Positions 38,530 to 49,161 of a DNA stretch of 64,000 nt are shown here, one piece after another. This DNA is from Paulinella micropora (lineage: Eukaryota; Cercozoa; Imbricatea; Euglyphida; Paulinellidae): assembly GCA_019918135.1 (NCBI GenBank), contig WBZZ01001109.1, positions 62,001-126,000 on the forward strand, in the 5' to 3' direction. A model generated the notes under the pieces. The model saw nothing but the letters and a program-made list of their open reading frames with translations, made no database searches and was not told the DNA's origin. The position numbers and the translations under genes are program-made. The stretch's first letter is position 1. Each line of letters begins with the position of its first letter.

Positions 38530-40345
38530 AACTTTTACTGCCGCTGGCCCTGCCGCGGCAGCTTGCCCGAGTCGGCGTGCGCGAGCCCCGCCGACGCCGA
38601 GCCGCGCCTGAACTGCACCGACTCGCCGGCGCTGCGCGCCCGGGCGTGTGCGGGGGACCTGCTGAGCGACGCCGGCACGCCCTGCCGGGCGGGCGAGCTG
38701 GCGCTGGCCACCCGGGCGCCGGCCGTGCGCAGCGTGCCGGCGGCGGCCACGCGCTCGGCTTCTGCACGCCGGGCCAGGTCAGCTGCGGCCTGGCGCAGTG
38801 CCGCTGCTGGTCCAACGAGACAGGAGAGCCGGGTGCTGCGCCGCCACGTCTTTTGTCATGGACACGGGCGCCTGTGCGAGCGTGGGGCCTGGCCCGGGCC
38901 GGCGGGCGCGGCGCCGTACCACGAGCCGCCCGCCGCGGTGTGCGTCTGCGACCCCGGGTACGTGGGCGAGCGCTGCGAGGAACGGGTGCCGCCCGGCACG
39001 GGCTGCCACCTGTCGGCGCGCGTGCGCGAGCTGCGCGCCAACGTGGCGGACCTGTGGCCCTCGGCCTCGCGCTCGGCCAGCGCCACGCCCAGCCTCACGC
39101 CGACCCCCAGCCGGACGCCGAGCGGCACGCCGGCGCCTTCGCGCACGGCGAGCCCGAGCGCCAGCGCGAGCCGCACGCCGACCGCTAGCCGCTCGCCGAG
39201 CGGCAGCCGCACGGCGACGCGCACTGCAGCCGCACCTCCTCGCCGAGCGTGACGCCGAGCGAGCGGCCGGGCCTGCTGCTGCGCAGCGCGGCGCGGGGCT
39301 GGTGCCTGCGGCCGCTGGACCTGGTGTGGGCCGATGTCCCCTGGCGCTGCCGGCGCAGAAGGCGTGGGCCGTCAACTGGGCGCTGGGCCGCGTGTGGTAC
39401 GGGGCGCAGCGGCTGCTGGCGCCGGCGGAGTACTGGCGCCAGTGCCTGGCGTACCAGTACGAGCGCGAGGCGGCCGACGGGGCGGTGCGGTGCGAGCACG
39501 GCTTCGGCACCAACTGGACCAGCGACGGCGCCGTGGCGCCGGACGACCGGCTGCAGTGGCTGCGGGACGAGTGCGGCGACGACGTGCTGGCGCCGCGGGG
39601 CGCGGCGTCCACGCTTGTGCAGTCGTCCGCCGGCTGGTCGCTGGAGGCCACGGGTGCGGCGCGTGGTACTTGGTGTACTCGTGCGGCGGCGGGCGGCGGG
39701 CGCTGCGCGAACCGGCGCGGCTGGGCGACGTGGCGCGGCCGGCTGGGCGGCGCTGGTGCTGGTGGAGGTGCCCCTGGGCGCGAGCGTGTCGGTGTCGCCC
39801 ACGCAGTCGCTGCGGGACGAGCCCTGGGTGCTGCGCAACAACGACGGGCTGTGCTTCTGGCCCCAGCGCCTGCTGTGGCAGCAGCTGCCCCTGTTCGCGG
39901 CCTGCCCGCCGCCGCCGGCCACCCGGGCGCAGGAGCTGCAGCTGGCCGTGCACGTGCACAATGGGCACGTGGAGTGGCCGGCGGCGGGCGCGACCGTGGC
40001 CGGCTACCAGCCCCTGCAACTATCCCTGGCCCTCCGTGCCGCCGCGGCGCCGTGCGAGCCCCCGGCGGGGGCGGGCCCGAACGCGCAGTGGCAGCCCAGC
40101 GACTACCGGGACGCGTGGCAGGCCGTGTTCCTCGAGGTCACGCCGGGGGGCCACTTCCGCCTCGCGCCGGGCGCCTGCGAGTCGCAGCTGCTGCTTCGCC
40201 CGGCCGGTTTCCAGGCGCGCTCGCTGTGCGCCGACGGGGACTGCCTGCTGACGCCGGCGAGGCCCGGGGTGCCGCCCACGCGCACGCCCAGCCGCGCGGC
40301 GTCGGGGTCGGCCACGCCCAGCCGCACGGCGTCCGCGTCGCCCAA
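38530..40345 (+). pseudogene. EGF-like, Ser/Thr/Pro-repeat surface glycoprotein fossil, cut by the PLV junction
   Basis: Cys-rich segments come first (LNCTDSPALRARACAGDLL), then an EGF-like module (VCVCDPGYVGERCEE), then a mucin-like repeat of S-x-S/T-P type (TPTPSRTPSGTPAPSRTA). A Trp/Tyr-rich globular region follows, and a second run of TP/S repeats runs straight into the AT-rich junction at about 40,345. Broken, with several breaks. The repeat style is common in surface proteins of protists and of their large viruses. The gene's 3' end is absent from the window. Confidence 0.5.
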
Positions 40346-40530
40346 TATTAATTCAATTAATTCCCTGCGGTGCCAATATTGATCAGTTTTACATATATTT
40401 GAAGAAAAATCACGCACCCATAACAAAAAAATTAATAAAGAACAAGAATTTTGAATACATAAAAAAAATGTCAATAGAAATAGAAAATAAAGTTGGTGCT
40501 TAAGAATAAATAAAGTATTCTTTTTTTTGT

Positions 40531-41738
40531 TTAAATTTTGTCTTCAATAAAATTGACTGAAGCATAAACATTTGTAGTTCCACCGCTAGTTACCTGTGCG
40601 GATATAGTAAATGTTTTACTTGGTCCGATCTTGATATTATAATGAGACAAATCCATGTATATGGACGAACCTCCAGATAATACATATGTAAATATCACAC
40701 TTCCGCCCGTTCTTGTTGTCCCCGCTGTATCGACTTCTGCCAATCATGTGTTTGTATCGTAATTTAAATAAAAAGGTGTTCCTCCTAATGTTGTATTGAG
40801 AACAATTCTCGCGATGCACGTTTTAGTGTCTGAATTGCTAATGCATAAATTCTCAAAGTAGATTATGTTATAGTTTGTTTTGCTCTTAAATGTGGCGCGG
40901 TTTCTAATGGTAAATATGGCGTTTTCAGTTGCTCCTATACTCTTGACCGAATCATACGAATTAGTTAAAGCAATAGTGCGGTCAATTTTCCCTTCAACCG
41001 CTAAAAACATGCTCGCCGTTTTCATAACAACAGATGTAAGGCTAGACGAATATGCCTTCGCATACAAGGCGAATGCAGCCTGATCCAATCATGGGGCGGT
41101 CGCAGTGCTCGCATATTGTATTACGTGAATTGTTTCCATTCGTTCAGTTCGTGGATTTTCAATTTTGAATGTAATCTGACCGCTACCCAGATATTGAACA
41201 ACTATTTCAAACACATTCAAAAAAGTAAAATCAATCGTCGGAAAACTTCCAGTATTATTACATCTATCAATATTCCAAGCATATTGTTTTACTACATTTT
41301 CTACATTTCCTGCTGTTCTGATAACACACATTCCTAAATTTGATTGTCTAAAACATAAATTGTCTGCTGGTGTGCCTATGCCAATATCGCAATTAAAAGT
41401 GTCTGCTGCAATAGATGACGGAAACATAGCCGAAAATCTAGCAACTAATCCCATACCACTTCTGTATTTCGCTCTTTCAATTGTCATTATCTGTGCGGTT
41501 GAATTGCCTGAAACGGATGTTGTTAAAACCGCCATTGAATTGGCAGATGACACCACCCCGCCGTTTGTTTCTGTTTTGTCAAAAAACGCGTATTTATGCC
41601 ATAAGTGAATACATTCTGTAATACTGGCGACAAAGTAGCAGTTCGCAATTCTCCGAAGGCCGTCGTTGGTAAAGCATCTTTTACTATGTTAGTTTTTGTT
41701 GTTGATGATGTATCAGTCGTTTGAACAAAAATGTTCAT
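40531..41738 (-). pseudogene. PLV surface/fibre-like protein, left-arm copy, broken
   Basis: Inverted counterpart of the gene at 58.0-59.2 kb: same start (MNIFVQTTD) and same Thr/Ser/Asn-rich, beta-strand-type sequence (GMGLVARFSAMFPSSIAAD; NVFEIVVQYLGSGQITFKIE), ending VNFIEDKI. The composition suggests an extracellular beta-sandwich or fibre-like virion protein; no family is named. Broken, about two breaks. It starts 24 bp from the divergent F-box-like ORF. Confidence 0.6.
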
Positions 41739-41762
41739 TTTATATTTTATATTATATAAAAT

Positions 41763-42038
41763 ATGTCGGTAATAATACGAGAATTGCCAAGCGATATAGT
41801 TGGACACATAAGAACATTTGTTTATTCAGAAATGTCCCAGCAGAATTACAAAAAGGAATTTTTTAATATATGTGGCTTGTCTCGCACATTCCGATCGCAT
41901 CCTCCTATTATAGCAGTTGATATTGATAATGTAGATGGTGTTCAGTTTTTCACCATCTGTTCTATTGATTGCTACAGACATGAGTCCAATATTAGAGCAA
42001 GATATCGCGAACCACCTTTAATCGTTGTTAAGTATTAA
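41763..42038 (+). CDS. F-box-like small protein in the PLV, left-arm copy
   Basis: 91 residues starting MSVIIRELPSDIVGHIRTFV, which fits the F-box start (L-P-x-D/E-I/L-x2-x-I-x2-h-L). F-box proteins tether SCF ubiquitin ligases to substrates and are frequent in viral genomes. The rest (YKKEFFNICGLSRTFRSH) fits the second half of an F-box. A shorter copy lies inverted at 57,740-57,982, with the N-terminal 45 residues nearly unchanged, which supports coding status. Divergent from the surface-protein gene and convergent with the recombinase gene. Confidence 0.55.
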   Translation: MSVIIRELPSDIVGHIRTFVYSEMSQQNYKKEFFNICGLSRTFRSHPPIIAVDIDNVDGVQFFTICSIDCYRHESNIRARYREPPLIVVKY

Positions 42039-42091
42039 TCTTTTTGAACTTTTTGTTTATTTCTTGTGCTTCTTCTTAATGGTGCTTTTAT

Positions 42092-43228
42092 TTACTCTAT
42101 TTCTTTTTGTTCTTCTTGTGATTTTGCTTCTTTTTTCTCTTTGATAAACTTATTAACAATAACGGCTCCAATCTCGCTTATCTTTCTTAATTCTGTATTT
42201 GCTATTCTTCCCCTGTAGTCGTTGTAAATCTGTTCAAGCAATTTATACTTATCCTCTCTGCTCGCTTTTTTTCCTAGTGGTTGATATTTGCTTTCTGTTT
42301 CTTCTCCGTTTTCGCTTTCAGTTTCATTAATATTATTTAAATTCAGACATAAATCTATCTTTCGTCTTAACTCCTCTAATTCTGTTTTAATTCCTTCTGC
42401 TTTTATTTCTTCAGGGTCGGCCACATTAACCCATGAATAACTAAAACTAGTAAGCATATCACCATGACCAAGAACATTGGAAACCCACGTATTAAAATTC
42501 TCTAATTTCGGATTGGCGAAATTACTATACGACAAACTAGCATATAGTTTTCGCAACATACTGCTTTTCTGTGTGTATTCCGAAAGCCAAGGGAAGATTT
42601 TAATAATCCTTTTGTTTAGTTCATTCTTTTTTTGTTTATCAAGCACACCCTCATTGTTAATGATAACTGCTTTCTTTTTCTTGAAATGGTTCCGTATTGA
42701 ATTTACTTTTTCTATTACGAACAGGAGTAAAAAGGACAACAGGCCTCTCAGTCCAATTCTTTTCTTGCCCTTCTCTTTTCTTTGCTAGGTTATTTACCCT
42801 CAGCCAACTTGGTTTATCTGGTATTAATTCATATGTGTTTTTGTCAAATATTTCAACAGGCCTTGCTCCAATTGCCATCATCAAAGCAAGTAGTTTAAGA
42901 TAGGGTCATTACTTAATATCATATCATTCATTTTAGCCATTACATCACGAACATCAATTTGTATTTTTTGTTTATTTTTTGCTTTGACATCTTTCTTATA
43001 TCCTTCTACAATATCAATTCGCTCGTCTTCATTCAGATTGAAGTATTTATCAAGTTTGTTCATTTCATATACTTTTTCACTTTGATAAGGCTCTATTGCT
43101 TTTTTTCTTACCTCAGAAAGTCTTTGCCGTCTACTATTCAAATTAGGGTAATAATAGCATATTTCGGATATATGACTTTTAGTGCATGAAGAATACCTCT
43201 TCATCACTTGTTGGTGTCTAAATAGCAA
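42092..43228 (-). pseudogene. telomere-resolvase (protelomerase)-like tyrosine recombinase, left-arm copy, broken
   Basis: Signature segments in family order: ALMMAIGARPVEIF-type (catalytic Arg, cf. 'aLatGrR..Ei' of TelN/TelK), WLRVNNLAKKRE (catalytic Lys, cf. 'sGqAKkR'), then SMLRKLYASLSYSNF, then VSNVLGHGDMLTSFSYSWV, which holds the His of the 'ILGHdD..T...Y' block and the nucleophilic Tyr. The upstream part is a charged helical region (NEDERIDIVEGYKK), and the C-terminus is a Lys/Glu-rich tail. Protelomerases cut a palindromic target and seal it into hairpin telomeres. The gene lies next to the large palindrome centred at about 44,652. Broken, about two breaks. Confidence 0.7.
42921..42924. 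other. empty insertion site matching the transposon in the right arm
   Basis: The left-arm recombinase sequence reads (minus strand) AATGATATGATATTAAG. In the right arm the same stretch is split as AATG-ATAT ... element ... ATAT-GATACTAAG. This uninterrupted copy shows the pre-insertion state and fixes the target duplication as 4 bp. Confidence 0.85.
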
Positions 43229-43950
43229 TACAATAGCATTATGGAATGCGACACTTTATTTCACCTCACTATCGTAGAAGTTAGACACAACTTCGTAAAT
43301 TTTATTTTCAGTAGTAACAACTCTCAACTGCCTAACAAATTTCTATCGTCTTCGCTCCACATCTCAGTGTATATTCGACAAGTTTATATTTTTTATATGT
43401 CAAAAAAAAATTATACATCCAAATAAACCCTTATATTCTTCTTAAATGTTGTTAAAAACCACTCGGACAGCCGTCGTTAATAATAGCAATATGAGACGGA
43501 ATATTTTTGTTAGTATTAATGAGTGTCCGAGTGTCCGACGTCCTACCCCCCGCGGGCGGAATTTTTTAAGGTGTCTAGTAGAGAGTACCCCCACACCTCG
43601 GAAAATTTACTTCCCTTCAATAAAAGGTATGACAGGTAGGACACATTAAAAAATAGATAATAATAAGAAATAAAATATAAGAAGTACCAAAATTTAACAA
43701 CTAAAAAGTGTCCGACCCTGTAAGGGTCAAGTAGGACACGGCCGACCATGGGGTCGGACAGACTACAAACATCGTCTCACCTGCTCTTACATTCACTCTT
43801 TCATTTGCTGCAATATAAGCATAAGGGTCAATATTACATTTAAGCATAAGGGTCAATATTCCTATAAATCAATAATGCCTACTGCCGATGAACAATACGC
43901 AAACAGACAAAGGTATATCTCACAAAAATACGGGGATAGTTTCGCATTTT
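43229..43950. other. telomere-proximal spacer, left arm
   Basis: AT-rich with no convincing gene. It contains GTGTCCGA/GTGTCCGAC at 43,523-43,539 and 43,708-43,716, its inverse GTCGGACA at 43,753-43,760, and a direct repeat GCATAAGGGTCAATATT near 43,815-43,860. The 43,440-43,650 portion is matched in inverted orientation at 45,567-45,770. Confidence 0.6.
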
Positions 43951-43954
43951 AAGA

Positions 43955-44281
43955 ATGCAAAAATACCAAAGGGAATATTATCAACAGAATAAAGAAAGAA
44001 TAACACAAAGAAAGAAACAACATCGTCAAGAAAATAAGGAAAAGATAAAGGAATGCAACAAAGCATCTTATGAAAGGAAAAAGAATACAAATAAAAAACC
44101 ACTTTCTGAAGAACGGAAATCAAAGAAAAAAGCATATGTGAAGAAATACGATGAGCAACGAAGAAAGCTTAAAGAACAATATGAAAAATATGGAGAAAAA
44201 GCAGACAAGAATATAGATAGATGGACTAGTTATTTTAACGAGAACAGAAAGCCTATCTCTGTGATCATATCAGCAAAATAA
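43955..44281 (+). CDS. small highly basic NKE-repeat protein, left arm
   Basis: 108 residues, about half Lys, Glu, Arg or Gln, with a heptad-like period (YYQQNKERI, HRQENKEKI, YERKKNTNK). This Tyr-x(n)-Asn-Lys-Glu-Lys-Ile pattern recurs in many giant-virus and phage ORFs and suggests a long basic helix able to bind nucleic acid. The opposite arm has a matching ORF at 45,036-45,368 pointing the other way. The two bracket the centre of symmetry, so they are the ORFs nearest the presumed telomere. Confidence 0.5.
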   Translation: MQKYQREYYQQNKERITQRKKQHRQENKEKIKECNKASYERKKNTNKKPLSEERKSKKKAYVKKYDEQRRKLKEQYEKYGEKADKNIDRWTSYFNENRKPISVIISAK

Positions 44282-44429
44282 TATCATTAGCCCTGTAGCG
44301 GATACACCAATTTTTGTCAAAAGGATTTTTTGCCGATCGTCCAAGGAGAAAAGCAAAAAGTAAATTTATATGTTTTTTCCTTACTCGCGTGGCTATCGCC
44401 CCCTCCCCCCGAACTTCGTTCGTTGCCCC

Positions 44430-44880
44430 CCTCCCCCGTTTTTTGTTTTTGATGATCATTTATGTATATAGACCTGTCCATTCGTTGACAAAATAACGAC
44501 AAGAAAACACATAAAACACACACAGGAAGACAGAAAACACACACATGAAGCACAAAACATACCTATGTTTTACACATATACGACAAACTAAGCAAACTAA
44601 GGAAGATTTAGACAAAATAACGACAAAAACCTCATTTTATTTCATAAAAATGTATATAAACTTCGTTTATATGGTTTTTGTCGTTATTTTGTCTAAATCT
44701 TCCTTAGTCTGCTTAGTTTGTCGTATTTTTGTAAAACATAGGTTGTGCTTCCTGTGTGTGTTTTCTGTCTTCCTGTGTGTGTTTTATGTGTTTTCTGTGC
44801 TTGTATTTAATACACGAATGGACAGGTCTATATACATAAATGATCATCAAAAACAAAAACGGGGGAGGGGGGCAACGAAC
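44430..44880. repeat. core of large palindrome, candidate hairpin-telomere junction
   Basis: Arms around 44,632-44,672 match almost perfectly as inverted repeats. The innermost 51 bp (CGACAAACTAAGC... to ...CGACAAAAACC) differ at one base, and GATGATCATTTATGTATATA with its flank is identical. The 41-bp centre is not symmetric as a whole but holds the near-palindrome ATATAAACTTCGTTTATAT (44,654-44,672). This core is better conserved than the arms outside it, as expected if it is, or was, a functional telomere or resolution site. Confidence 0.7.
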
Positions 44881-45035
44881 GAAGTTCGTGGGGGGAGGGG
44901 GCGATAGCCACGCGAGTAAGGGGAAAAAATTTTTTGCTTTCTGCTTTTCTCCTTGGACGATCGGCAAAAAAAAATCTTTTTGACAAAAATTGGTGGCACC
45001 GGCTCAGCCATAACGATATTATTTTACTGATATGA

Positions 45036-45368
45036 TCAGAGTTGGAGGGATCTTAAATATTCAGTATTAGGGTCCGGTGCTTTCTGCTTCTCTTTATCTT
45101 CCTGCTTGAGATATTCTTCTTTGTGTTTGCCTAATATTTCCTTATTAATTTCTCTGTATTTCTTTTGTTGCTCTTGGATCTTATCCTTATTTTTCTTATA
45201 ATATTCCCTTCGTTGTTTATTTATCTTATCTTTATTTGCTTCTCTATATTTCCTTTGATGCTCTTTAATTTTCTCCTTATTATTTTCCACATACTTTGCT
45301 CTATATCGTTGCCTCCTTGGATCAGGGAGACTAAACACTGCCTTTATTTCTTCTATGGTAAAGTTCAT
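45036..45368 (-). CDS. small highly basic NKE-repeat protein, right arm
   Basis: 110 residues from the ATG at 45,368: MNFTIEEIKAVFSLPDPRRQ leads into four repeats of the form YRxNNKEKIxxxQxxYxxxNKDKI. It is the inverted counterpart of 43,955-44,281 but better preserved at its N-terminus, where a short non-repetitive domain precedes the helix. The predicted product is a long basic amphipathic helix; DNA binding near the telomere is an inference. Confidence 0.55.
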   Translation of the reverse strand: MNFTIEEIKAVFSLPDPRRQRYRAKYVENNKEKIKEHQRKYREANKDKINKQRREYYKKNKDKIQEQQKKYREINKEILGKHKEEYLKQEDKEKQKAPDPNTEYLRSLQL

Positions 45369-45824
45369 TATATACAATGAATAGTATATAATTAATACAT
45401 AATTCAACGAGTGAACGTAAGAGCAGGTGAGACGAAATAATGTTGTTTGTAATGTGTCCAACTCCTCGACTCGGACAGTCCGCCTTTGACCCTTACGAAG
45501 TCGGACACTTTTTAAGTATTAAATTTCATTATTTATTATATATTTCTTCTTACTATTATCTACATTTTAACTTGCCCAAGTTGTCCAACCTTTTATTAAA
45601 GTGAAGTAAATTTTTTTTCCTCTCCCGTTTATATACAATAGAGAAAATATATTTTCTGGCGCGGGGTACCTGCCCTCGGACGTCGGACACTCATTACTAC
45701 TAACAAAAATATTTCGTCTCAGATTGCTATTATTAACTGCTGTCCGTGCGGTTTTTAACAACATTTAAGGAGAATATCAGTGTTTAATTAAATTTATCAT
45801 TGAAAATAACTAAACTCCAACGAG
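45369..45824. other. telomere-proximal spacer, right arm
   Basis: No gene supported. GTCGGACAC occurs at 45,500-45,508 and 45,682-45,690, inverted relative to the left-arm set. The stretch 45,567-45,770 mirrors 43,440-43,650 and is open by chance in one frame in both arms. Confidence 0.55.
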
Positions 45825-46104
45825 TGATGAAGAGGTACTTGAGGCACTAAAAGTCATATATCCGAAATATGCTATTATATACCCTAATTTGAATAGTAGA
45901 CGGCAAAGACTTTCTGAGGTAAGAAAAAAAGCAATAGATCCTCAAGTGAAAAAGTATATGAAATGAACAAACTTGATAAATACTTTAATCTGAATGAAGA
46001 CGAGCGAATTGATATTGTAGAAGGATATAAGAAAAATGTCAAAGCAAAAAATAAACAAAAAATACAAATTGATGTTCGCGATGTATGGCTAAAATGAATG
46101 ATAT

Positions 46105-46257
46105 AACAAGTGATTCGGCCAAATGTGGGGTATCAATTTTTCCGAAATTGTCCTACAGGTGATTTTGCACTTTTTGATTCAGACATTGAAAATGTGTTTT
46201 ATTTAGTAAAAATAATATTGAATAAGCTGAATAACGTATTAAAATGATTTGCCAGTT
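46105..46257 (+). repeat. left terminal inverted repeat of the transposon
   Basis: 153 bp, starting AACAAGTGATTCGGCC and ending GATTTGCCAGTT, matched by the reverse complement of 56,714-56,867. Past it, both ends carry a G/C homopolymer tract (left about 46,491-46,509). Confidence 0.9.
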
Positions 46258-46535
46258 GTTTTAAAGCTTTCTAGTTTGACTTTGTGATATCAATATGAAG
46301 CCTCCTACATATGTGAGAAAGGATACTTAGTCATTTATTAAATCTTAATATTGGTTTTTCTCATCCGTTTCAATAATGAATTTGATTACTAAATCTGCTT
46401 AATTGCATTATTACAAGCTGAATATTAAATAATATTCGACAAATTATTAATCACTTTCGACTTGAATTTAGTATCCGGCTGGTGGAGCTCGCCGGGGGGG
46501 GGGGGGGGTGGAAGATTGAACTGAGCTACAGTCAC
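46258..46535. other. subterminal region, left
   Basis: AT-rich, then a run of about fourteen G residues near 46,495. The mirror position inside the right end has long C-runs (56,600-56,665). No gene; 3' untranslated region of the transposase is likely. Confidence 0.5.
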
Positions 46536-48679
46536 TTACAGAGCAGCTGCATGGCGAGCTAGTTTCTTCAACTCCCTTGCATACTTTCTAGATGTTTTCG
46601 CAAACCAATCTTCTTCTTCTTCTTCTTCTTCTTCTTCTTCTTCTTCTTCTTCTTCTTCTTCTTCTTCCGATTGCACTCGACCCCTACCTTTGCCCCGACC
46701 CCGACCCCGAGCTCTGGCCCGACCCCGACTGTCTTCTTCTTCTTCTTCTTCTTCTTCTTCTTCTTCTTCTTCTTCTTCTTCTTCGTCCGATGGCACTCTA
46801 ACCCTACCCCTGCCCCGACCCCGACCCCGACCCCGAGCACGACCCCGAGCACTTGCCCGACCCTGACCTCTAGCAAGACTATCTCTACCACCCACTGCAG
46901 CCTTTCCTTTTTGTTCAATGCTGCAATCACATACTTGAAAGTGCCCCCATGCTGCACTCACAAGTTCTGCACGTTTGAACTGCTTTCTATCAGCATTTCG
47001 AAAGGCTATGCCATGTGCTCGAAGATAGCTTACCAACTCCTTCACTAACACTCTCATCGCTCCAAAAGCTTTTTCATCCGACGCTACAGCAAGAAAGGAT
47101 GCAACCCTTTCCCATGCTGGCATTGACCTACCATCAGCTGCCTCAAACGCTAAATCCTGTTCTAATCGCTGCTGTGCTGAGAGCATTCTACCTCCAACCC
47201 AAGCAGGATGTGTTGGCGGTTGGCTATCACTGAGGAAGTAAGTTCTAGGGTAGTTTAGCCTTTCCTCCTCTGTCAGTTTGGAAAGACCGATCATCTTTGC
47301 CTTCCTGTCAGGTGGGACTGCAAAGGGGTCCGGTGGAAGATCTGCTAGCACTCTAACATTCACTGACCACTTCTGATCGTTTTTGTCAGTGCAGGAAACA
47401 TGACCTGGATAACCAGGCTCGCCTCCCTCGCCGTAGCTTCCTGCAAAGCGCAAGCCTGCAACTGCGCCTGGGCGGCCTATAAAACATTTTCAGTTATGTA
47501 TGACAATATAACAATAAACATTTACAACCTAGCATATGTTCTATCTGGTCCTTCTCCTCCTGTCCACAATACTTCTGCGCAAGCTTGCGAACATCCTTCA
47601 GAAGTTTTGGATCTGCAAACTTTACGGGAGGAAGTTTTTTGGGCAGCGTCCCTTCCGCTATTTAACAAAATAAAATAAAAGTTAGATTTTTCAACTAACA
47701 GGAGAGCAAAGTGAAAACCTGGAGCCCGGGTCATCATTTTAATCGGAGCTCCGTCTGGTCGGTCCCTTTCCCCGTGCCAATGCTCTTGCCCGTCTCCGAA
47801 GGTCTTTACCTTGGCCGTGGGGAGGCCGTTGTTGCCATCGCCTGGTACTCCAGCGTTGATTTGCCATGCCAGGGGACGATTCCAGTACTTCAAGTACTTG
47901 TTCATGCATGGTGAAAAAATTCACCCAGTCATAACTGGTGATCAGGATACAGACGACAATACGTTCTTTGTCTTTGGTGAACGCGCGAAGCAGCTTGAAC
48001 AAAGCCTGAGCGATGCTTGTGGTTAAAAAGGTAGTGCATAACCCTCGTCTCATCGTGCGAAACTTCTGATCATCACCGGAAAACCCATGGTGTGGGAGAT
48101 TTCGATGAGTCTGTCCTTGCAAAAACCATCCCGCCCAGATAATGAAGTTGATAAAGCCATACATACCCCAGCCAGTATTTTCGCCCCCTCCGTCAAACTC
48201 AATGAAGAGCTTCCATGCGGCCATAGTGTCAGTGCTCCACAGCCGACTCCGTAGCATGTGGTAAAGGATAGAGATTGTACTGTTCTGACCTTTTTCAATA
48301 CCAGGCCCGTGAGTGTAGATGTAACTTTTCCTGGTTCTGTAACAACTGAACACCCCAAGGCCAAGACGAATAACGTACTTACATTTAAAGTCAGTGGATT
48401 TGCGTCGACATGAAGGAACGAGCACAGGGGGTGTCCCGTCAAAAGAGCAAACAATCGATCGAAGGTCAAGAGGTGCTCCAGACTTCCGCTTAGTGGTTTG
48501 GAAACGATTTTCCCGATGGATTTTGTAATGAGTTTGGCTCCTCACCTTCCACTGTTGAAATTCAGCTTCATTTTTGAACCCCCGCTCTTGTTCCTTCATA
48601 AGCTGCTTGCATTGCGCTGCCAGCTCGGTGCAGATTTCATCCTTGGCGATGTCCTGGTCTATTATTCACAGGAAAAAAC

Positions 48680-48727
<48 letters not shown>

Positions 48728-49069
48728 GTGCTTCTCTGTCAATGGCTGATGCATTTCTGCACATGCGCCTCCATAATAATAATAATAATAATAATAATAA
48801 TAGTGCTTCTCTGTCAATGGCTGATGCATTTCTGCACATGCGCCTCCATCGTCTCACCCGTGAGGGGAGTACGAAGAATTGACGATAGGCTGTAATGACA
48901 ACCCCGCAAGGGCAGTTCCAACACTTCCAGACGGACCGGTATGTTCAATGAAAATACTGGTCCAGACGGACCGGTATGTTCAATGAAAATACTGGTGGCA
49001 CCGACGGGAATCGAACTGGCGACAGGGCCCAGATGGTAGAACTTGACCACTGGGCTATCACGGTGTCCA

Positions 49070-49161
<92 letters not shown>

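Larger units (their letters stand above)
1..40345. other. GC-rich compact block resembling a fragment of a large dsDNA virus
   Basis: Base composition, gene density (genes back to back on both strands, few introns) and gene content separate this block sharply from the AT-rich DNA that follows. It encodes a transcription subunit (RPB3-like), replication/repair enzymes (RecD-like helicase, PD-(D/E)XK nuclease), cysteine proteases, kinases, RING and MYND proteins and secreted glycoproteins, a mixture typical of large eukaryotic DNA viruses. No capsid protein, DNA polymerase or large RNA polymerase subunit lies in the window, so assignment to nucleocytoplasmic, mirus- or herpes-like viruses is open. 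Several genes look whole and several are broken. A host subtelomeric gene block is the main alternative. Confidence 0.55.

Noticed and set aside
43446-45764. Matching short ORFs at 43,446-43,649 and 45,567-45,764 (LLKT.RTAV.NNSN) as a conserved gene
   Set aside because: They match because the DNA is part of the palindrome; they drift out of register and have no protein-like features.
46592-46801. Poly-Leu membrane protein on the plus strand
   Set aside because: Arises from (TTC/CTT)n microsatellites within the minus-strand transposase exon.
48997-49067. Functional tRNA gene on the minus strand
   Set aside because: The A and B boxes are good, but the T-stem and anticodon arm do not pair properly and the sequence continues into a SINE body with a microsatellite tail.
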